11,894 nucleotides of DNA from Planctomycetota bacterium (GTDB taxonomy: Bacteria > Planctomycetota > Phycisphaerae > UBA1845), in NCBI GenBank assembly GCA_022561255.1, contig JADFRO010000054.1:1-11894 (forward strand). Reading direction: 5' to 3'. Each line of letters starts with the position of its first letter. Within the stretch, counting starts at the first letter, position 1. A program made the translations under genes and the position numbers. The notes beneath the pieces were generated by a model that saw nothing but the letters and a program-made list of their open reading frames with translations, was not told the DNA's origin and made no database searches. Shown piece after piece: positions 1-6,565 of this stretch.

Positions 1-126
1 CAGGCACTGATGAGGCAACCCACGCAACAAGGAGGCAAGGAAATGAAATCAACACAGCTCGCCGTGGTCGCGCGCGCGATCAACGCTTTCCTTCAAAACG
101 TCCGCGTTTGTCAGCTCCAACGCGTG
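1..126. other. Left-edge stretch with no supported gene
   Basis: No convincing gene is seen here. A strong Shine-Dalgarno-like AAGGAGG followed by ATG at 43 opens a + frame that runs to 297. Beyond about position 127 that frame lies antisense to the better-looking leftward gene, and its residue mix (rich in Leu, His, Arg and Cys) looks like a shadow. The stretch is downstream of the leftward gene at 127, but no stem followed by a T-tract was found that could end it. Confidence 0.4.
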
Positions 127-321
127 CTAGGTGGACTTTGCCTTCGCCGCCATCCGGCGTTGCTCAAGACTGGCGAACACCCAAGGCACGTAGTTCTGCT
201 CGAAGGCCTCAAGCATTTTGGTGACATCGGCCTTCGCGATATCGCTCTTGTCGAGCGCCTGCAGGCGCCGCAGGGCTCCGTGAAATGCTCTGTGTGAGTC
301 CTTCAGGATCAGATCCATCAT
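127..321 (-). CDS. Small hypothetical protein, helical and charged
   Basis: I do not recognise a family. The leftward frame gives about 64 residues from the ATG at 321 and is open back to an ATG at 444 (105 aa). The sequence reads as a soluble, amphipathic helical protein: Lys/Asp/Glu alternate with Ala/Leu in the middle, and the tail is basic (MAAKAKST). Codons favour G/C in third position. An AAGGAG lies directly against the ATG pair at 319-321, too close for a normal ribosome binding site, so the true start may be a TTG/GTG a little upstream. Residues before the Met pair also read as protein-like, which would make it overlap the start of the rightward chorismate-lyase-like gene. It could be the remaining C-terminal part of a longer gene. 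Confidence 0.45.
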   Translation of the reverse strand: MMDLILKDSHRAFHGALRRLQALDKSDIAKADVTKMLEAFEQNYVPWVFASLEQRRMAAKAKST

Positions 322-325
322 CTCC

Positions 326-826
326 TTGGGCAATGAACCTTTTTCCGTCTTGACCCGATCGAAAAGCAAGTCAGACCACGTCGAAGCCGTGATCCCGCAG
401 CCGGCGCGAGCGCTCCTGGTCCACAACAACCACATGACAGCCACGCTGGGGCGACACTACGCCGAGCCGGTCGCACTGACCGTCCTGGATCATCGACATT
501 CGGGCGACGACTATCGGCGGAAGATCATTCTGACCGTCGGCGACGGCCGAACCGTTGAGGTCGGCGTTGTGCGACTCAATCTCAAGTACGTCAGCCAAGA
601 CGTTCGGGCAGCTATCGTCGAGCGCCGAACACCACTGGGCGACATTTTGGGTAAGCACGGCGTGCTGACGCGTGTCGAAGCGAAATGGTTCCTACGGTTC
701 CCACCGACGACACCGGTTGTAGAATGCTTCACTCCGCGACCGACAGGCGATGTGTACGGGCGACTGGGTTTGATTTACTGCGACGGTGAGCCGGCTGTGG
801 AACTGCTTGAGATCGTTCCCGGCTGA
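326..826 (+). CDS. Chorismate-pyruvate lyase (UbiC-like) family protein
   Basis: Likely converts chorismate to 4-hydroxybenzoate and pyruvate in the cytoplasm. Comparison with remembered E. coli UbiC shows matching blocks in order: RALLVHNNHMT (28-38) for the family LLLEDSMT segment, YRRKIIL (63-69) around the active-site Arg (R65 here, R76 in UbiC), TPLGDIL (102-108) for TPLGRYL, DVYGRLG (142-148) for the GLWGRRSR segment, and LLEIVP (160-165) with E162 in place of catalytic E155. The length of 166 aa is normal for the family (UbiC 165). The start is uncertain: the frame opens with TTG at 326 without a clear ribosome binding site. ATG at 434 would cut into the conserved LLVHNNHMT block, so an upstream TTG/CTG/GTG is favoured. 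It ends 52 bases before the flavoenzyme. No ubiquinone genes are nearby, so the product may feed a specialised phenolic pathway. Family assignment fairly sure; product inferred. Confidence 0.72.
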   Translation: MGNEPFSVLTRSKSKSDHVEAVIPQPARALLVHNNHMTATLGRHYAEPVALTVLDHRHSGDDYRRKIILTVGDGRTVEVGVVRLNLKYVSQDVRAAIVERRTPLGDILGKHGVLTRVEAKWFLRFPPTTPVVECFTPRPTGDVYGRLGLIYCDGEPAVELLEIVPG

Positions 827-878
827 GCAGCCGCGTCCAATCGGCGGTATCCCCGTCGGAGCGTTGGGATGGTCGTTT

Positions 879-2129
879 ATGGACTCATCATACGACTGCG
901 TGGTGATCGGCGGCGGACCGGCTGGAGCGACCGTTGCAACGATCCTTGCGGACCTCGGCCATCGCACTGCCATCCTCGAACGCGCGACCTTCCCGCGACA
1001 TCACATCGGCGAGTCGCTGATGCCTCAGACCTATTGGACGTTCAAGCGTCTGGGAATGTTGGATAAACTTCGCACTTCGGATTTTCCTCTGAAACAGAGC
1101 GTGCAATTCGTCTCCGCCTCCGGCAAGGACTCGCAGCCGTACTACTTCACCGATCGTGATCCCGGCGAATGGTCGGTGACGTGGCAGGTATGTCGCGACC
1201 GGTTCGACCGCTTGATGCTCGACAACGCACGCGAGCACGGCGTCGTCGTTCACGAGGGCGTTGGAGTCCGCGAAGTACTGTTCGAGCAGGAGCGCGCCGT
1301 CGGCGTTCGCGCCCTGGTCGGCGGAGCAGAGCGGCGGATCGACGCGAAGGTTGTCGTCGATGCCACCGGCATGTCCGCGATTCTCTCGCGACAACTGGGC
1401 ATCTGGGCTCCGGACCCCGTGCTCAAGAACGGCTCGATCTACGCCTACTACAAAGGCGCTCACCGCGACGAAGGCCGCAACAGCGGCGCGACCCTGGTGA
1501 TTCACACGAACGATCGCGCGGGATGGTTCTGGTCGATCCCCCTTCCGGATGACGTCACGAGCGTCGGCATCGTGGCCAAGCCTTCCTATCTGTTCACCAA
1601 CCGCGGCGATAAGCCCCTGACAACGCTGGCTGAGGAAATCAAAAAATGCCGCGGGATCGAGCGACGCTTGGAAGGGGCGACCTGCATCAGCGAAGCCTAC
1701 GTAACCAGCGATTTTTCTTATCGTGCAAGCCGCGTAGCCGGTGATGGTTGGGTACTCATCGGCGACGCCTTCGGTTTTCTCGACCCGGTCTATTCGTCGG
1801 GGGTGTTCTTAGCGCTTAAAATGGGCGAGTTCGCGGCGGACGCCATTCACGACGGTTTCGAGGCCGGCGATCTCAGCGGCGAGCGGCTGGGAAAGTTCGG
1901 GCCCAAAGTCGCGGCTGGAATGCACCTCATTCGCCAGTTGATCTACGCCTTCTATGATGAGGGATTCAGCTTCGGGCGCTTCAACAAAGAGCATCCCGAA
2001 TACCACGACCACATCGTGCGACTTCTGATCGGGGACATTTTCAACGACGAGGTCGGCGAGGTCTTCGACGCTATGAAAGAATCGATCGACCTGCCCGATC
2101 CGGTTCCGCTCGCTGGGAGTGCCGCGTAA
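879..2129 (+). CDS. FAD-dependent oxidoreductase, flavin-halogenase-like
   Basis: A 416-aa flavoprotein of the tryptophan-halogenase / geranylgeranyl-reductase superfamily. Visible motifs are the N-terminal Rossmann GGGPAG (11-16) for the FAD ADP moiety, GES (44-46), the halogenase-type W216-x-W218-x-I220-P221, and the FAD-binding GD (295-296) followed by F300-x-x-P303-x-x-S306-x-G308. The last matches the Fx.Px.Sx.G pattern of phenol and fatty-acyl halogenases. K72 in FPLKQSVQF sits about where halogenases carry the Lys that forms the chloramine or guides HOCl. A free flavin reductase partner would be needed and is not seen. The ATG at 879 was chosen over the open frame back to 786 because it starts 5 residues before the Rossmann strand; its ribosome binding site is weak. 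The stop overlaps the next start by one base (TAATG). It may instead be a non-halogenating monooxygenase or reductase; members are often annotated only as NAD(P)/FAD-dependent oxidoreductase. Confidence 0.82.
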   Translation: MDSSYDCVVIGGGPAGATVATILADLGHRTAILERATFPRHHIGESLMPQTYWTFKRLGMLDKLRTSDFPLKQSVQFVSASGKDSQPYYFTDRDPGEWSVTWQVCRDRFDRLMLDNAREHGVVVHEGVGVREVLFEQERAVGVRALVGGAERRIDAKVVVDATGMSAILSRQLGIWAPDPVLKNGSIYAYYKGAHRDEGRNSGATLVIHTNDRAGWFWSIPLPDDVTSVGIVAKPSYLFTNRGDKPLTTLAEEIKKCRGIERRLEGATCISEAYVTSDFSYRASRVAGDGWVLIGDAFGFLDPVYSSGVFLALKMGEFAADAIHDGFEAGDLSGERLGKFGPKVAAGMHLIRQLIYAFYDEGFSFGRFNKEHPEYHDHIVRLLIGDIFNDEVGEVFDAMKESIDLPDPVPLAGSAA

Positions 2130-2371
2130 TGAGAGTGCTCGTCTACGGCCTGCTCGTTCTGCTGGCGATCGTTCACCAGGACTATTGGTGGTGGGACAAG
2201 ATTGATCCGCTGGTGTTTGGGTTTGTTCCGATCGGCCTGGCGTACCACGCGGGCGTTTCGATCGTCGCGGCGATTCTCTGGGCGATGGCCGTGAAATACT
2301 GCTGGCCCGCCGACGCTGACGTAGTGGACGCGATGGGCGGGTCCGGCGTAAACGACGGAGACCACGCATGA
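2129..2371 (+). CDS. DUF3311 small membrane protein
   Basis: An 80-aa protein with two hydrophobic segments, about residues 2-15 and 27-55, split by HQDYWWWDKIDPLVFGFVPI. The family features seen are the Asp/Trp-rich turn, the G-F-V-P-I-G-L-A-Y-H block and a WP near the end of the second helix (59-60). DUF3311 proteins are regularly encoded beside SSS-family symporters and are thought to be small partner subunits, though their function is not established. The order here is typical: the stop shares four bases (ATGA) with the symporter start, and the start overlaps the flavoenzyme stop, so translation of all three is probably coupled. The C-terminal tail is hydrophilic (Asp/Gly-rich). Confidence 0.82.
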   Translation: MRVLVYGLLVLLAIVHQDYWWWDKIDPLVFGFVPIGLAYHAGVSIVAAILWAMAVKYCWPADADVVDAMGGSGVNDGDHA

Positions 2372-4014
2372 CCGGTGGGCTCATAGCCGTCACGATCATC
2401 ATCGGGTACCTCGCGCTGCTATTGCTGCTCGGGGTCGTTAGCAGCCGCCTGTTTCGTGGCACCTCGGCGGACTTCTTCCTCGCCTCGCGCGGTATCGGTT
2501 CGTTTCTGCTGCTGATGTCTTTGTTCGGTACGACGATGACGGCGTTCGCGCTGGTCGGAAGCAGCGGCGAGGCGTTTCGTTCCGGCATTGGCGTCTACGG
2601 AAAAATGGCCTCGTGGTCGGGCATCATACACTCCGCCTGCTTTTTCCTTTTGGGGATCAAGCTCTGGTCGTTCGGCAAGCGGTACGGCTACGTGACGCAG
2701 ATCCAGTTCTTTCGAGATCGTTTCGAGTCCGACAAGCTCGGCCTGCTGCTGTTTCCGATTCTCGTCGGGCTCGTGATCCCCTACTTGTTGATCGGCGTGA
2801 TCAGCGCGGGGACGGTGATTCAGGGCGTTACGGGCGGCGCGTTTCCCGAGACGTTCCCAAGCGACGTTGCCCGCTTCAACGGAGCCGTTCCGTATTGGCT
2901 CGGCGCCGCAGTAATTTGCCTTGTGGTTATGGTCTACGTTTTCCTCGGAGGCGTTCGAGGAACCGCTTGGGCGAACGCGTTTCAGACGATCGTCTTCATG
3001 GTGCTGGGCTGCGTAGCGTTTGTTGTTGTCGCTCAGGAGCTCGGCGGAGCGTCGAAGGCGACCGAACTCGTGCGCGAGTACAACCCGACGCGACTCAAAG
3101 CCGCCGCCACGCCGGAGGACCATGCGACGTACGAGCAGAAGCTCGCCGCCTGGGAGAAAGATCCAGCCGGCGCGATCATCAAACCGATGGAGCCACGCGG
3201 AATTCCGAGGTTGGCGTTTTTGACGTACATGTTCATTCCGTTGAGCGTCGGGATGTTTCCGCACCTGTTTCAGCACTGGTTAACCGCCAAGTCCGCGAAG
3301 TCGTTTCGACTCGCCATCGTCGCGCACCCCATCATGATTATGATCGTGTGGGTGCCTTGCGTCTTGATCGGCGTTTGGGCGACGTCGGCAGTCATGGACG
3401 GCAGACCCGTCATTCCACCCAACTTCCCGAGTCCCAACGCGGTGCTGATTCTGATCGTCAAGAAGATGACCGATCCGGTGCTCGGGGGGTTTCTAACGGC
3501 TGGCATACTGGCAGCCATTATGTCCAGCCTCGACTCGCAGTTTCTGTGCATCGGCAGCATCTTCACCAACGACATTGCGGCACACTACCTCGCGAAGGAT
3601 CGCCTGACCGATCGTCAAAAGGTTCTGCTCGGTCGGCTGTTTGTCGTGGCGATTGTTATCGTGACCTACGTCATTGCCATCAAGTTCAAGACGCGTACGG
3701 TGTTCGGGATGGCGATATGGTGTTTCAGCGGGTTCGCGAGCCTGTTCCCGCTCGTGTTCGCCGCGGTCTATTGGAAACGCGCGACCAAGGCGGGCGCCTA
3801 TGCTTGCGTCATTACCGCCGCTGGCGCGTGGTTGTGGCTTTTCAAGCAGTCCGGGTACGGCGCGGACCGAGATTTTCTGTTTTTCGACATGATGCCGGTC
3901 GCCACGATGATCATGGCTTCGACGGCCGCGTTGGTTTTGGTTTCACTCGCTACGCGTCCGCCCTCGAGCGCAACGATCGACAAGTTCTTTGGGAAGGTAC
4001 GCGATGCTCGCTGA
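2368..4014 (+). CDS. Sodium:solute symporter (SSS family)
   Basis: A 548-aa polytopic inner-membrane transporter of the SSS (solute/sodium symporter, PutP/SGLT-like) family that would use the Na+ gradient to import an organic solute; the substrate cannot be read from sequence. Supporting features are TM1 (about 3-27), the SxFGTTMTAFALVGSSGEAF-type block in TM2, YVTQIQFFRDRF before TM4, FLGGVRGTAWANAFQT in the TM6 region, PHLFQHWLTAKS, and AAIMSSLDSQF (M385-Q391 core), which is the TM8 segment whose paired Ser/Thr bind Na+ in PutP and vSGLT. A charged segment of about 50 residues (229-282, Glu/Lys/Pro-rich) lies between two membrane helices and looks like an enlarged loop. The start overlaps the DUF3311 stop by four bases, and the end overlaps the thioesterase start by 11 bases. 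Family very sure, substrate unknown. Confidence 0.93.
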   Translation: MTGGLIAVTIIIGYLALLLLLGVVSSRLFRGTSADFFLASRGIGSFLLLMSLFGTTMTAFALVGSSGEAFRSGIGVYGKMASWSGIIHSACFFLLGIKLWSFGKRYGYVTQIQFFRDRFESDKLGLLLFPILVGLVIPYLLIGVISAGTVIQGVTGGAFPETFPSDVARFNGAVPYWLGAAVICLVVMVYVFLGGVRGTAWANAFQTIVFMVLGCVAFVVVAQELGGASKATELVREYNPTRLKAAATPEDHATYEQKLAAWEKDPAGAIIKPMEPRGIPRLAFLTYMFIPLSVGMFPHLFQHWLTAKSAKSFRLAIVAHPIMIMIVWVPCVLIGVWATSAVMDGRPVIPPNFPSPNAVLILIVKKMTDPVLGGFLTAGILAAIMSSLDSQFLCIGSIFTNDIAAHYLAKDRLTDRQKVLLGRLFVVAIVIVTYVIAIKFKTRTVFGMAIWCFSGFASLFPLVFAAVYWKRATKAGAYACVITAAGAWLWLFKQSGYGADRDFLFFDMMPVATMIMASTAALVLVSLATRPPSSATIDKFFGKVRDAR

Positions 4015-4429
4015 GTTTCAGATGACCCGGCGCGTGCAGTTCGCCGAGACGGACCTGGCCGGTGTGTTGCACTTTGCCAACTACTACCGGTACATGGAAG
4101 AGGTCGAGCACGCATTCTGGCGGTCGGTCGGTTGCAGCGTGATCACGAAGCTGGACGGGCGTGAGGTCAGTTGGCCTCGCGTCAAGACCTCGATGGAGTA
4201 TTTCGTTCCGGCGCGTTTCGATGATGAGTTGGGACTCTCGCTAACGATCACGAACGTTTCTAATCGATCGATGAGTCTCGAAGTGGATTTTCTGCGAGGA
4301 GACGAGAAGATCGCCACGGGGAAGACCAAGGCGGTCTGTTGCTCGATGCTCGACGGACGGTTTTCGTCCATCGCGATTCCCGAACAGCTTCGGGCTGTGT
4401 TGGAGGGAGAAAAGGAAGCGGCAAGCTGA
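4004..4429 (+). CDS. Acyl-CoA thioesterase, 4HBT/YbgC hotdog family
   Basis: A 141-aa single hotdog-domain protein, probably hydrolysing an acyl- or aroyl-thioester in the cytoplasm. The diagnostic N-terminal block is FAETDLAGVLHFANYYRYMEE (13-33, given here by its key residues): D17 aligns with the catalytic Asp of 4-hydroxybenzoyl-CoA thioesterase and H23-N26-Y27 follow as in the YbgC/4HBT group. The helix continues with Glu-Val-Glu-His and is followed by the V-K-T-S-M-E-Y-F strand. ATG at 4004 was chosen because a GGGAAGG lies six bases upstream; the frame is open back to 3989. It overlaps the symporter's last codons, so it is probably translated by coupling. Its place beside a chorismate lyase and a halogenase-like enzyme makes an aromatic or polyene acyl substrate possible, but that is inference. 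Confidence 0.85.
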   Translation: MLAEFQMTRRVQFAETDLAGVLHFANYYRYMEEVEHAFWRSVGCSVITKLDGREVSWPRVKTSMEYFVPARFDDELGLSLTITNVSNRSMSLEVDFLRGDEKIATGKTKAVCCSMLDGRFSSIAIPEQLRAVLEGEKEAAS

Positions 4430-4463
4430 TTCAGATCGCTTGGCGAATCGAAAGGATAACGCT

Positions 4464-4757
4464 ATGACGCGGTACGTTGTGTTACTAAATTTCTCGAAAG
4501 AAGGAGTCGGTGCGATCAAGAGTTCGGTCGATCGAGCGCGAGAATTCAAGGCCGCCGCCACCAAGATGGGTGCTTCGGTTGAGTCGCAGTATTGGACGTT
4601 GGGCGAATACGACGGCGTCTTCGTGCTCAGCGCTCCGGACGAGGCGACCGCGGCCGCCCTCGTACTCGAGTTGGGTCGACGCAGCAGTGTGCGTACGACG
4701 ATGCTGCGGGCGTTCGACGAGACGGAATTCAAGACGATTGTGGAAAAGGTCGGTTGA
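4464..4757 (+). CDS. GYD-domain protein
   Basis: A 97-aa protein matching the GYD domain family (named for its conserved Gly-x-Tyr-Asp), whose biochemical role is unknown; the fold is predicted to be ferredoxin-like, as in small dimeric alpha+beta barrel proteins. Features are the opening strand YVVLLNFSKEG (4-14), a helix with V-D-R-A-R-E-F (22-28), then QYWTLGEYDGVFVLSAPDE (42-60) with the G47-E-Y-D50 signature, and a helix rich in Ala (61-70). ATG at 4464 was chosen for its AAAGGAT seven bases upstream; a TTG at 4440 in frame is less likely. It lies 34 bases after the thioesterase and 31 bases before the next gene, apparently in the same operon. No signal peptide is seen, so it should be cytoplasmic. 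Confidence 0.83.
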   Translation: MTRYVVLLNFSKEGVGAIKSSVDRAREFKAAATKMGASVESQYWTLGEYDGVFVLSAPDEATAAALVLELGRRSSVRTTMLRAFDETEFKTIVEKVG

Positions 4758-4788
4758 CCGCACCGTCGGTTCAACTGGGAGCGTATCG

Positions 4789-5322
4789 ATGAAGCTTTGG
4801 ATGTTGTTTGTTGGGATAACGATTATCTGCTGGGGTTCGTACGTACCGATGATCCATCACGGTCAACTGGCGTTCGGCAGCAAGAACGCGGCCCTGCGCG
4901 CCTTTCTGTTCGTCGGTGTCGCGTACGTCATCGTGGCTGGTACGGTTTTGGTCTATGTCGTAATCAGCAAGAGTGAGCCGTTGGACATAACCCGCGGCGG
5001 CGCGACGATATCCACGCTCGCCGGAATCCTCGGCGCCGTTGGAGCGTTGGGCATCGTCTTTGCGACAAAAAACGGTGGCCAACCGCTGATCGTCGCACCG
5101 CTCGTGTTCGCCGGAGCGCCGATCATCAACACACTCGTCTCGATGCTCTGGGACAAGCCAGCCAAGCCGCCGGGCGCGCTCTTTTTTCTGGGAATCGTAA
5201 TCGCCGCGTTGGGCATGACCATGGTGCTGCGGTTTCGACCCATCGCCCACCGCCCTACGCCCGTCGAGGCGGTCCATGCGCTTCCCGACGTTGAATCCCC
5301 ACAAGGTGGTACGGATGCGTAA
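4789..5322 (+). CDS. Five-TM membrane protein, EamA/DMT half-transporter-like
   Basis: A 177-aa inner-membrane protein with five predicted helices at about 3-21, 34-57, 69-90, 96-118 and 127-147, and a hydrophilic tail (148-177). The W-G-S-Y-V-P near the end of TM1 and the L-x-I-x-A-x-G-M-x-M-V-L-R-F ending of TM5 are reminiscent of drug/metabolite (DMT, EamA) and GRP-type sugar transporters, which normally have ten helices made from two such halves. A single half would have to dimerise, as small DMT proteins do. ATG at 4789 has GGGAG eight bases upstream and begins just before TM1; the longer open frame upstream runs through the GYD gene and is a shadow. Its last 8 bases overlap the propeller gene start. 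Substrate unknown; family assignment is tentative. Confidence 0.72.
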   Translation: MKLWMLFVGITIICWGSYVPMIHHGQLAFGSKNAALRAFLFVGVAYVIVAGTVLVYVVISKSEPLDITRGGATISTLAGILGAVGALGIVFATKNGGQPLIVAPLVFAGAPIINTLVSMLWDKPAKPPGALFFLGIVIAALGMTMVLRFRPIAHRPTPVEAVHALPDVESPQGGTDA

Positions 5323-6469
5323 TCGACTCTCCATCCTAAGCGTATGGCTCAGCGTTTCGCTGACGGGGGTTGTGTCGGCCCAGCCGCTGCCCACGCACAG
5401 CTCCGCAACCGACTGGCCTATGTTTCGCGGTGACGCTCAAAACACCGGCGTTGCTTCAAGCTCACTCCCGCAATCACTAAGCGTTCAATGGAAAGTCCAA
5501 CTCGGCGACGCGACTGCTTCGACGGCTGCCATCGTCGACGGCGTCGTGTTCATCGGCGCCGACGACGGCGTGCTGTCCGCCCTCGACCTTGAGACCGGCG
5601 AAACGCGCTGGCGCTACAAGACGGAGGAGGCCATACGATCGTCACCGACGGTCGTCGACGGGACGGTTATCTTCGGAGATCAAGAAGGGATCGTTCACGC
5701 CGTTGACGCAAAAACGGGGACCGGTCGCTGGAAGTTCACGACGGACGGAGAAATCATGTCGGCGGCGATTCCCGTAAACGGGCGCATCGTCTTCGGGTCG
5801 TACGACGGATCCGTTTACTGCCTGTCACAGCGGGATGGATCCCTGCAGTGGAAGTTTGAGACCGAGGGACGTGTACACGGCACGCCGGGCGTCATCGATG
5901 ATCACGTCCTCGCCGCCGGTTGCGATGAGTACTTGCACGTTCTTCGTTTGTCGGACGGTAAGTCCGTTCGTCGAATTCCTATGGGGTCCGTTTCGGGAGT
6001 ATCGGCTGCCATCATTGGCCGGCGCGTGTACGCCGGCACGTATAGCCACAAAACCCTGGGAATCGACTGGAAAAGCGGAAAGATCGTTTGGACCTACGCG
6101 GACCCCGATCGCGAGTTCCCCATCATGTCATCAGCGGCGGTAACGCCCGAGGCGATCTTCGTCGGCGGTCGCGACAAGCGCCTGCGATCAATCAGCACCA
6201 AAAAGGGCGAGCTGTTGTGGAGCTTTGTGACCAGGGGGCGCGTCGACTCGTCCCCGGTAGTCGTTGGAGATCGCGTGTTCGTGGCGTCGGCCGACGGAAC
6301 GCTATACGCTGTGGAGCGAGCAACGGGCAAGGAGCGATGGCGTTTCGAGACCGGAGCACCGATCAGCGCATCGCCCGCCGTCGCCGCCGGCCGTCTTGTG
6401 ATCGGCAATGAGGATGGGATGGTATATTGTTTCGGACCGCCGTCGCGAACCACGCGTGAGGGATCATGA
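5315..6469 (+). CDS. Secreted BamB-like / PQQ-like beta-propeller protein
   Basis: A 384-aa exported protein. Residues 1-22 form a Sec signal peptide with cleavage likely after V-V-S-A22. The mature protein opens with DWPMFRGDAQNTG (33-45), the usual entry motif of bacterial PQQ-like propellers. It then has about seven blades, each closing with a variant of A-L-D-x-x-T-G-x-x-x-W: SALDLETGETRW, HAVDAKTGTGRW, YCLSQRDGSLQW, LGIDWKSGKIVW, RSISTKKGELLW, YAVERATGKERW, plus a degenerate HVLRLSDGKSV. Despite the name, nothing indicates a bound PQQ or dehydrogenase activity; BamB-type propellers serve as scaffolds or binding platforms. No lipobox Cys is seen, unlike E. coli BamB, so it is probably soluble in the periplasm. 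ATG at 5315 has AAGGTGG just upstream and overlaps the preceding gene by eight bases. It belongs to a different subgroup from the three propellers that follow. Confidence 0.88.
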   Translation: MRNRLSILSVWLSVSLTGVVSAQPLPTHSSATDWPMFRGDAQNTGVASSSLPQSLSVQWKVQLGDATASTAAIVDGVVFIGADDGVLSALDLETGETRWRYKTEEAIRSSPTVVDGTVIFGDQEGIVHAVDAKTGTGRWKFTTDGEIMSAAIPVNGRIVFGSYDGSVYCLSQRDGSLQWKFETEGRVHGTPGVIDDHVLAAGCDEYLHVLRLSDGKSVRRIPMGSVSGVSAAIIGRRVYAGTYSHKTLGIDWKSGKIVWTYADPDREFPIMSSAAVTPEAIFVGGRDKRLRSISTKKGELLWSFVTRGRVDSSPVVVGDRVFVASADGTLYAVERATGKERWRFETGAPISASPAVAAGRLVIGNEDGMVYCFGPPSRTTREGS

Positions 6470-6551
6470 CGGTGGCGAACGGCAGACGAGATCTTTTCAA
6501 AACATTCATGAGCGGAGAGCTCAACAGGGGAATCGGGCTGGAACCAAACAC

Positions 6552-6558
6552 AAAGGAG
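6552..6558 (+). promoter_or_regulatory. Ribosome binding site deciding a GTG start
   Basis: AAAGGAG seven bases before GTG at 6566. Together they fix the start of the first tandem propeller gene at the GTG; the in-frame ATG four codons later is spaced too far and would trim the signal peptide's basic head. Confidence 0.75.
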
Positions 6559-6565
6559 CAAGATC

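Noticed and set aside
43..297. + frame of 84 residues behind a strong AAGGAGG
   Set aside because: Beyond position 127 it is antisense to a more protein-like leftward frame, and it is rich in Leu, His, Arg and Cys as shadow frames often are. No family resemblance was seen.
1809..2588. Leftward open frame of 259 residues
   Set aside because: It runs antisense through three supported genes, with Arg/Ser/Pro-rich composition and no domain.
2613..4025. Long open + frame of 470 residues inside the symporter gene
   Set aside because: It overlaps the well-supported symporter in another frame, and its Arg/His/Asp-rich composition marks it as a shadow of high-GC coding.
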